Positions 61,001 to 64,000 of a stretch of DNA of 64,000 nt are shown piece after piece. Made by a program: the position numbers and the translations under genes. The stretch lies in assembly GCF_025631005.1 (NCBI RefSeq), contig NZ_JAOTPL010000003.1, forward strand, positions 184,101 through 248,100, given 5' to 3'. The stretch is from Haoranjiania flava. Lineage in GTDB: Bacteria > Bacteroidota > Bacteroidia > Chitinophagales > Chitinophagaceae. Numbering within the stretch: the first letter of the stretch is position 1; each line of letters starts with the position of its first letter. The notes under the pieces are model-generated. The model was not told where the DNA came from. It worked only from the letters and a program-made list of their open reading frames with translations, and did no database searches.

Positions 61001-61522
61001 TACGGAAGAGATGCTGCTCATGGCGGCATAACCTGGACGTCTCAATATGCAGATACTAAAGGCCAGACGTTCACAGATGGAATTATTCCAGAGGGTATTT
61101 TTAATAAAGGCCAGATGGTTACGACGCCAGCAGGTACCAAACAGGATGTAGGCGGAATGACTTATAAAGAAGCTTATGAAAAAGGATACGTTGAGCCTGT
61201 GCACGCAAGCTATTATACTTATTTCAATAATTCATGGTCTAGAGGTGTTGTTAACGACGACTGGTTTAGTAAAGTAAGCTACATAGCATTGCGTAATATT
61301 TATTTCGGATACAATTTACCTAAAAAATGGATAAGCAGTACACCAATTAAAAATCTTACTTTAGGATTAAATATTCGTAACGTAGCATATCTGCATAATA
61401 GCTTACCCAATCATATAAATCCCGAAAGTTTTAGAGGTACAAGTAGTAAAGAATCTTTCTTTGAACGTAATTTTATACCCTACACCAGAAGCTATACATT
61501 CACCCTAGGTATTGATTTATAA
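58097..61522 (+). CDS. SusC/RagA-family TonB-linked outer-membrane protein
   Basis: An 1141-residue receptor. A signal peptide (LSIFTLLLLQTGFAQ, end near residue 27) is followed by a carboxypeptidase-regulatory-like domain (about 30-110, TVTGTVRDTSGTGLPNVSVKV) and a plug domain (about 120-260) with the SusC motifs SLQGQAPGVSI, IFVVDGVIL and VLRGAAATALYGSRGMNGAIIIVTKDG. A large beta-barrel follows to the C-terminus (TFTLGIDL). It imports oligosaccharides or peptides bound by the SusD partner 10 bp downstream. Codon use is A/T-richer than in the housekeeping genes. A second paralogue starts at 63931. Confidence 0.95.
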   Translation: MRKTRTLILKGLLSIFTLLLLQTGFAQNQRTVTGTVRDTSGTGLPNVSVKVQGRTTGVVSDMNGIYSIKAQNGDVLEFSYVGYITEYGEVKGNIVDITMQPEVTIAGNEIVVTALGIRRENRKIGYGMTTIQGDDLAKTNTVNPVQSLQGQAPGVSITTSDGGLFGNSKIQLRGVSSLNSNNNQPIFVVDGVILENGISNASADWNTSSDDFGNMLKNLNPDDYKSVTVLRGAAATALYGSRGMNGAIIIVTKDGAGAKGIGVSIKQTLGIDHAYKIPDLQYEYGEGDIAGYISYGEKNPNGGYYRFDQNQFYLNDKGIPTKIGHPAGVGYGPKFDGRKIIDYDGTETTYSPNRNNLLNAYKKGILSTTSVALSGGNEKGNFYLSDAYTYRTGMLPNNKFERNSLLFSGAYNLATWLKAEASVSFTTSTSSNPRNDMAEYFIDGTFKNYYNTDKFKNKEYWQAAHGGIPNGSYGDKYADVPGKSLWFGYNLNNSVQKDLVTRPVVKLSAKVTDWLLLMLEGNMNYYTTKAENKELGSGYANDGGKYLLGHTEDLSKTGKFTANINKDINENWSFNLVAGGEMWKQDKSYTRSWTDGGLIVPGQYFLENSKKNILTEGKVQGNKQINSLYFLTNFGYKDQLFLDITGRNDWSSALVYSDGTGNNSYFYPSVSVSWLAHETFKLPQSISFAKLRTSWAQVGSDTDPFFINKGYTIGKYEMNGGNFVYTNGISSILVDKDIMPEKKNSFEVGADIRFFQNRLGFDFSFYNDIINNQIGMVPVESVVGYDNLLTNIGSLRNRGIELTVNAVPVKSTNGFRWNTTFNYWKNRTMVLNLHKDYGAYMVLGGHPSYGNFRVASVAYDGGDYGVLMSDSKPLVWQSKDDKGNNISDPRNGMKVLTWNDGNRGAFYTRSGKVEEVGKMQPDFEGSWINDLSYKGFNLSIQLDARFGGHMASFSNRYGTANGWLATSLYGRDAAHGGITWTSQYADTKGQTFTDGIIPEGIFNKGQMVTTPAGTKQDVGGMTYKEAYEKGYVEPVHASYYTYFNNSWSRGVVNDDWFSKVSYIALRNIYFGYNLPKKWISSTPIKNLTLGLNIRNVAYLHNSLPNHINPESFRGTSSKESFFERNFIPYTRSYTFTLGIDL

Positions 61523-61532
61523 AATAAAAACA

Positions 61533-63389
61533 ATGAAAAATATATTAAGAATAACACTGATCGTCTTCATTTTATCTTCTGTTTCATGCAGCAAAGAAAA
61601 ATGGGCATCCCTTAACACTGATCCATCTATTGTTGGAAACCCTGACTTGAGATATTCCGTAGCCCGCACTGTAGAAAGTATGTATAATGATGATTATATA
61701 GTGTGGTTTTACAATAATTTTGACTATGTTTTTCCCTGGTCACAGCTGACTACAACAGGGGTTGGTAATAGTGAAAATTTTGTGGAAATGACTAATTACG
61801 ACAATCAGAATTTATACAGAAATCTTATACCTAATGCCATTGACGTAAGATTAAGAGTAGATAAAATGCCGGCAGAAGAAAAAGCTAGAATGGCTGCAAT
61901 GAGAGCTATAACCTTTCCTGCTGTTATTCAGCCCGCAATAACAGTTACAGACAATATAGGATCAATCGTATATACAGAGGCCGGTATTGCGTTAAGTACA
62001 AATCCTCCTGTTTTAACCGCGGTTTTTGATAACCAACAAAAATTATTTGATACATGGTTAAGTCAATTGGACACAGCTATTCATGACCTAACAGCTAATG
62101 TGCCCAACAGATTCGAAATTGGCGTAGAGGACTTTGTTTATAAAGGGGATTATAAAAAATGGGCTAAGTTCTGTAACTTGTTGAAATTAAGAATTGCAGC
62201 CCGTCTAATTAACGCAGACAGGGCAAAGGCATTGAAAATTGCAGAAGAAGTAGCTAATTCTTCAGCTGGTTATATGGATGCTCTCGAAGATGATTTCATT
62301 TACAACAGGGGCATTAAATATTATGGTACTAATAATGGAACTCAACCAGGTTCTGCCGCAAAAAACGTTGTTGATTTTTTAGTGCAAAATAAAGATCCTC
62401 GTGTAAGATTTATTTTCACCAAAAACGGTTTTAATGCTGAGGTTGTTCAACAATTTATTGATGTTAAAAAACCTTTGCCATCTTATATCTTGAACAATAT
62501 TAACTTTGATGCTAATGGCAATTTCGCAAGCTGGAAAGGAGCGGGAGAGCCTTGGGTAAGATATTATGGAGTGCCTGTCTCGCCAAAGAAAACGTTTGAG
62601 ACACAATATGATGAATATTTTAAGCAAAGCGAAAGAAATAAAATTACGATAGGAGATGTTAACAAAACTTATTCTTCTACTTCAAGTTACTCCGAATTTC
62701 TTACTCGTACAGGTCTTAACTTCACCTACCCTACTAAAGTCAATGGTAGGGTAATAGAACAAAAGGATAACTATCCTGGATACAATCTTATTTTAGGCTC
62801 ATCTGCAGAAACTAATTTGTACTTTGCTGAATTTAAATTACTTGGTGCTAATCTACCTAAATCTGCACAGGAATATCTTAATAAAGGTGTAAGAATGTCT
62901 GTTGAAAGAATGAATTCAATAGCCCAAAGTAATAAGTTTCCATATTATGATACAGATCCTGTTTATTCTGGTGATATGGCATCTCAAGCTTCTATTAAAT
63001 TAAAGCCTGGAGAAATTGATAATTTATTAGCTCAACCTTCTTATAATTTATCTTCTAATGCTCTTGAGAAAGTATACATTCAACAGTTTATTAATTTCGC
63101 AAATACGCCTTATGATTTGTGGACTTTAGTAAGAAGAGCGGGAGTATTTCTTTCAAATAGTACTATATTACCAAGGGAAAAATTCTTAGGAAGTGGTGGT
63201 AATGACTTAATTATTCCACGTAGATTTATGATTAATGCGCCTCTGGAGTCAAGTAAAAATTTCCAAAATGCTATGAAAGCCGTTCAAGAGCAAGGATTTA
63301 CTACTGGAGTTAATACGCCAACCATACTTAATCAGGAACGCTTATGGTTTGATAAGCAAAATCCTGATTATGGTGTAGGACCTAAATAA
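61533..63389 (+). CDS. SusD/RagB-family nutrient-binding lipoprotein
   Basis: A 618-residue surface lipoprotein. The N-terminus MKNILRITLIVFILSSVSC ends in a lipobox-type Cys, then SKEKWASLNTDPSIVGNPDLRY, as in the SusD-like_2 subgroup. Helical TPR-like segments and the C-terminal motif YIQQFINFANTPYDLWTLVRRAG are typical. It captures a glycan or peptide and lids the SusC barrel. I chose the ATG at 61533; a TTG-type start 21 bases earlier overlaps the end of SusC. The subgroup and absent degradative genes leave the substrate open. A terminator follows. Confidence 0.92.
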   Translation: MKNILRITLIVFILSSVSCSKEKWASLNTDPSIVGNPDLRYSVARTVESMYNDDYIVWFYNNFDYVFPWSQLTTTGVGNSENFVEMTNYDNQNLYRNLIPNAIDVRLRVDKMPAEEKARMAAMRAITFPAVIQPAITVTDNIGSIVYTEAGIALSTNPPVLTAVFDNQQKLFDTWLSQLDTAIHDLTANVPNRFEIGVEDFVYKGDYKKWAKFCNLLKLRIAARLINADRAKALKIAEEVANSSAGYMDALEDDFIYNRGIKYYGTNNGTQPGSAAKNVVDFLVQNKDPRVRFIFTKNGFNAEVVQQFIDVKKPLPSYILNNINFDANGNFASWKGAGEPWVRYYGVPVSPKKTFETQYDEYFKQSERNKITIGDVNKTYSSTSSYSEFLTRTGLNFTYPTKVNGRVIEQKDNYPGYNLILGSSAETNLYFAEFKLLGANLPKSAQEYLNKGVRMSVERMNSIAQSNKFPYYDTDPVYSGDMASQASIKLKPGEIDNLLAQPSYNLSSNALEKVYIQQFINFANTPYDLWTLVRRAGVFLSNSTILPREKFLGSGGNDLIIPRRFMINAPLESSKNFQNAMKAVQEQGFTTGVNTPTILNQERLWFDKQNPDYGVGPK

Positions 63390-63415
63390 TATATAAAATT
63401 ATTAAAAGTAAAGGA

Positions 63416-63446
63416 GCCGTCTCAAATTGATTTGAGGCGGTTTTTT
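63416..63446 (+). terminator. intrinsic terminator after SusD
   Basis: GCCGTCTCAAA (63416-63426) pairs with TTTGAGGCGGT (63431-63441), with one G-T wobble, and is followed by TTTTT. It lies 27 bp after the SusD stop. Confidence 0.88.
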
Positions 63447-63930
63447 ATTATTAAGAATATGAGCGCTGCTTTTTTGCAGATGTTAGCCACCATTTTTTTA
63501 GGCTTCTTAAGAAACCCCTTTCTCTCGCACACATTTTTTCTTGGATGATTAGACTTAAGAACTTATGCAGGCTATGGGCCCGCTCTTATTGCAATATCAT
63601 TCTTTTATTTAAAGCTTTATGACAATTTACCTTTAGAAACAACTACCGTATTAATATTATAACAATGATTTGGCTATTTAACATATATTAATATAAATTC
63701 TATGTAAACGTTTATCTTTATAAATTTACACTATTATAATGTATATAGCATTGTAAAAATATATTTTATATATATAAATTTAATAAAAAAGAATGAATAT
63801 TATATTTCATTTAGGCTAATATCTTAATTTTTTTGCAAAATATTTTATCTTTATGTACGATATATTCAGGAATAAGAAAGCACATACAATAACGCAGAAA
63901 AATTATTTAATAACCAATAAAAAATAAGAA
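63447..63930. other. A/T-rich intergenic stretch before the second SusC, no gene seen
   Basis: About 480 bp with a very low G+C content. No reading frame longer than about 30 codons is supported. The last bases before the ATG (ttaataaccaataaaaaataagaa) resemble the leader of the first SusC gene (ttcaataacaataaaagaaaaaaaa). No consensus TAnnTTTG box was found; TATCTTTA at about 63846 is one base off. Confidence 0.4.
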
Positions 63931-64000
63931 ATGAGAAAAAAAAGAAGACTCATTTTAAATGGGCTGTTAACTATTATAGTCCTTTTAATAATGCAATCAG
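63931..64000 (+). CDS. start of a second SusC-like receptor gene (cut off by the window end)
   Basis: Only 23 codons are in the window. They read MRKKRRLILNGLL then TIIVLLIMQS, against MRKTRTLILKGLL then SIFTLLLLQT in the SusC at 58097. The two are also alike at DNA level and share an A-rich leader. This is the signal peptide of a tandem SusC paralogue; the rest lies outside the window, so its completeness cannot be judged. Confidence 0.8.
   Translation, partial: MRKKRRLILNGLLTIIVLLIMQS

Noticed and set aside
1..64000. tRNA, rRNA, insertion sequence or prophage genes
   Set aside because: No transposase, integrase (other than a housekeeping Xer), phage gene, rRNA segment or cloverleaf with conserved T-loop was recognised by eye.

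Overview
The window comes from a Bacteroidota chromosome, most likely a member of the Chitinophagaceae or a close relative. The evidence is an intact SusC/SusD pair with the start of a second SusC gene, a RemB/Wzi-like outer-membrane barrel, carboxypeptidase-regulatory-like domains on several exported proteins, starts without Shine-Dalgarno sequences, and promoters of the Bacteroidota type (TAnnTTTG at -7, TTG/TTTG about 19-20 bp upstream). I saw no rRNA, tRNA, insertion sequence, prophage or CRISPR array.

Layout. 0.2-1.9 kb (minus): a nitrosative-stress module of an Rrf2/NsrR-like regulator, the Ric iron-sulfur repair protein and a hemerythrin-like protein, with two palindromic operators. 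2.5-10.2 kb (plus): dnaN, then rimP-nusA-infB and a SurA-like chaperone. 10.7-15.7 kb (minus): three POT-family transporters in tandem. 15.9-18.4 kb: purD and an exported TPR-like protein. 19.7-26.9 kb: the cell-shape cluster mreB-mreC-mreD-mrdA-rodA followed by corA. 27.3-29.3 kb (minus): manA and a short-chain dehydrogenase. 29.3-32.2 kb: yraN-xerD, fabI (minus) and pnuC. 32.3-38.9 kb: a von Willebrand factor A protein facing a sigma factor, a membrane protein carrying TonB-plug-like segments, and a siderophore-type TonB receptor. 39-43 kb: yjjG-like phosphatase and Wzi/RemB-like barrel (minus), and pyrC (plus). 43.3-49.4 kb: a META lipoprotein, a short MutS homologue, then hemA-hemC-hemD and hemE. 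49.5-54.3 kb: uvrC and an S9 peptidase. 55.1-56.5 kb (minus): L-serine dehydratase. 56.8-64 kb: a ROK regulator, SusC, SusD and the first codons of a second SusC paralogue, which looks like a glycan-uptake locus.

The most unusual content lies between genes. A family of alternating ~107-bp and ~90-bp hairpin units forms arrays in front of four unrelated genes (dnaN, the VWA gene, the META lipoprotein gene and hemE). In all four the last unit ends exactly on the start codon, with the shared string ACACATGAAA. The unit arms covary (GGTT/AACC in one type, GGCT/AGCC in the other), each internal unit opens with ATG-AAA-stop, and the arm nearest the gene can pair over the start codon. I regard this as the best candidate for an undescribed element. 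Other intergenic arrays are a 3 x ~315-bp repeat (18.5-19.4 kb), a 10-copy ~40-bp repeat seeded by a 24-bp palindrome (27.0-27.35 kb), a 5-copy ~70-bp repeat (54.3-54.6 kb), a palindrome cluster (54.7-55.1 kb) and a 125-bp element with terminal inverted repeats (48.0 kb).

All functional names rest on reading motifs and overall protein similarity by eye. No database search was run.
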